Assembly: GCA_035771165.1 (NCBI GenBank)
Contig: JAWNZC010000347.1
Coordinates: 346,501-410,500 of the forward strand
DNA from: Paragorgia papillata
Lineage: Eukaryota > Cnidaria > Anthozoa > Scleralcyonacea > Coralliidae
Length of the DNA: 64,000 nucleotides
Reading direction: 5' to 3'
Part shown: positions 63,640 through 64,000 of the stretch, piece by piece
Layout: each line of letters starts with the position of its first letter
Position numbering within the stretch: position 1 is the first letter of the stretch
The notes under the pieces: model-generated
Database searches by the model: none
What the model was told of the DNA's origin: nothing
The model's input: only the letters and a program-made list of their open reading frames with translations
Program-made: the position numbers and the translations under genes

Positions 63640-63915
63640 AGGGATCCAACTTGCAACCTTCTAATGCCGACCATCGAAATATAGTAAGGTTAGATAAACT
63701 GCCGAAACAGAGAACGTAGGAGTCTAACGTTTCGAACGAAGGCCTCTGACGAAGGGCCTTCGCTCGAAACGTTAGACTCCTACGTTCTCTGTTTCGGCAG
63801 TTTATCTAACCTTACTATATTTCGATTGTTGTTTCAACACTGCCTACGCAGCACGCTACTTTTATTTCTTCTAATGAGCAGTTAGACGCTCTAACCATTA
63901 AGCTACTGAGAGTCG
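63640..63915 (-). repeat. tRNA-derived SINE (type 2), split by insertion
   Basis: On the minus strand AGCTTAATGGTTAGAGCGTC and GTTGCAAGTTGGATCCC form the two halves of a tRNA-like head. They are separated by the 200-bp insertion at 63667-63867 plus its 9-bp duplication. Confidence 0.6.
63667..63867 (+). mobile_element. Hammerhead-motif foldback retroelement inside a SINE
   Basis: About 200 bp bounded by the 9-bp direct repeat CTTCTAATG (63658-63666 and 63868-63876). Contains an intact CTGACGA (63746-63752) and GAAACGTT (from 63766) core and the same T-rich 3' tail as the other copies. It interrupts a minus-strand tRNA-derived SINE whose two halves rejoin exactly once the insert and one repeat are removed. 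Confidence 0.8.
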
Positions 63916-64000
63916 AATGGATCGAGAGCTAAGGTTACAAATTCATAGTCCTGTGCTTCCTAAGTGGTAGCCTCTGCATATATGAGATGTAGTTAAAGTG

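Noticed and set aside
1..64000. CRISPR arrays, bacterial operons or prophage
   Set aside because: Spliced animal genes throughout; tandem arrays lack the spacer structure of CRISPR.

Overview
The window looks like a piece of an invertebrate animal genome, most likely a cnidarian (anthozoan). It is AT-rich. Its genes are split into many short exons with GT-AG introns. The proteins are clearly metazoan: Axin, the UBX protein TUG/ASPSCR1, a ZNF451-type SUMO-ligase-like protein and Pol III subunit RPC5. Introns and spacers are packed with foldback (MITE-like) elements and SINEs. The phylum is an inference from the overall character; nothing seen here fixes the species.

Layout. 1-12.3 kb: minus-strand AXIN, six coding exons from an RGS exon (12329) to the first half of the DIX domain (4493); the rest of DIX is not seen and probably lies beyond position 1. 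12.3-22.4 kb: about 10 kb of spacer between the divergent AXIN and ASPSCR1 genes, with several foldback elements and no convincing gene. 22.4-40.7 kb: plus-strand ASPSCR1 (TUG), 19 coding exons that splice in frame to a stop. 40.7-45.2 kb: convergent spacer with foldback repeats. 45.2-50.5 kb: minus-strand ZNF451-like gene, three coding exons (tandem SUMO-interacting motifs, zinc fingers, PIN-like domain). 50.5-51.3 kb: short divergent promoter region holding a TGTC/TGTT microsatellite. 51.3-64 kb: plus-strand POLR3E, 19 coding exons, running off the right edge.

Exon boundaries were set by hand from splice signals, reading-frame continuity and family alignment. The summed exon lengths keep frame in all four genes, which gives good internal support. 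The four genes do not form a pathway. Axin is the scaffold of the beta-catenin destruction complex, TUG is a UBX-domain p97 and vesicle-tethering factor, the ZNF451-like protein is predicted to act in SUMO conjugation, and RPC5 is part of RNA polymerase III.

The most striking non-coding feature is a family of roughly 200-bp inverted-repeat insertions. They have a fixed 3' end, target-site duplications of variable length (9, 12 and 13 bp) and a hammerhead-ribozyme-like core (CTGANGA...GAAA-CGTY). This resembles Penelope-associated or retrozyme-like retroelements. Other repeats include hAT-type MITEs with 8-bp duplications, Mutator-type foldback MITEs with 9-bp duplications, tRNA-derived SINEs, 5S-rRNA-derived SINEs (two inside introns of the Pol III subunit gene) and unusual tandem arrays in almost every large intron.
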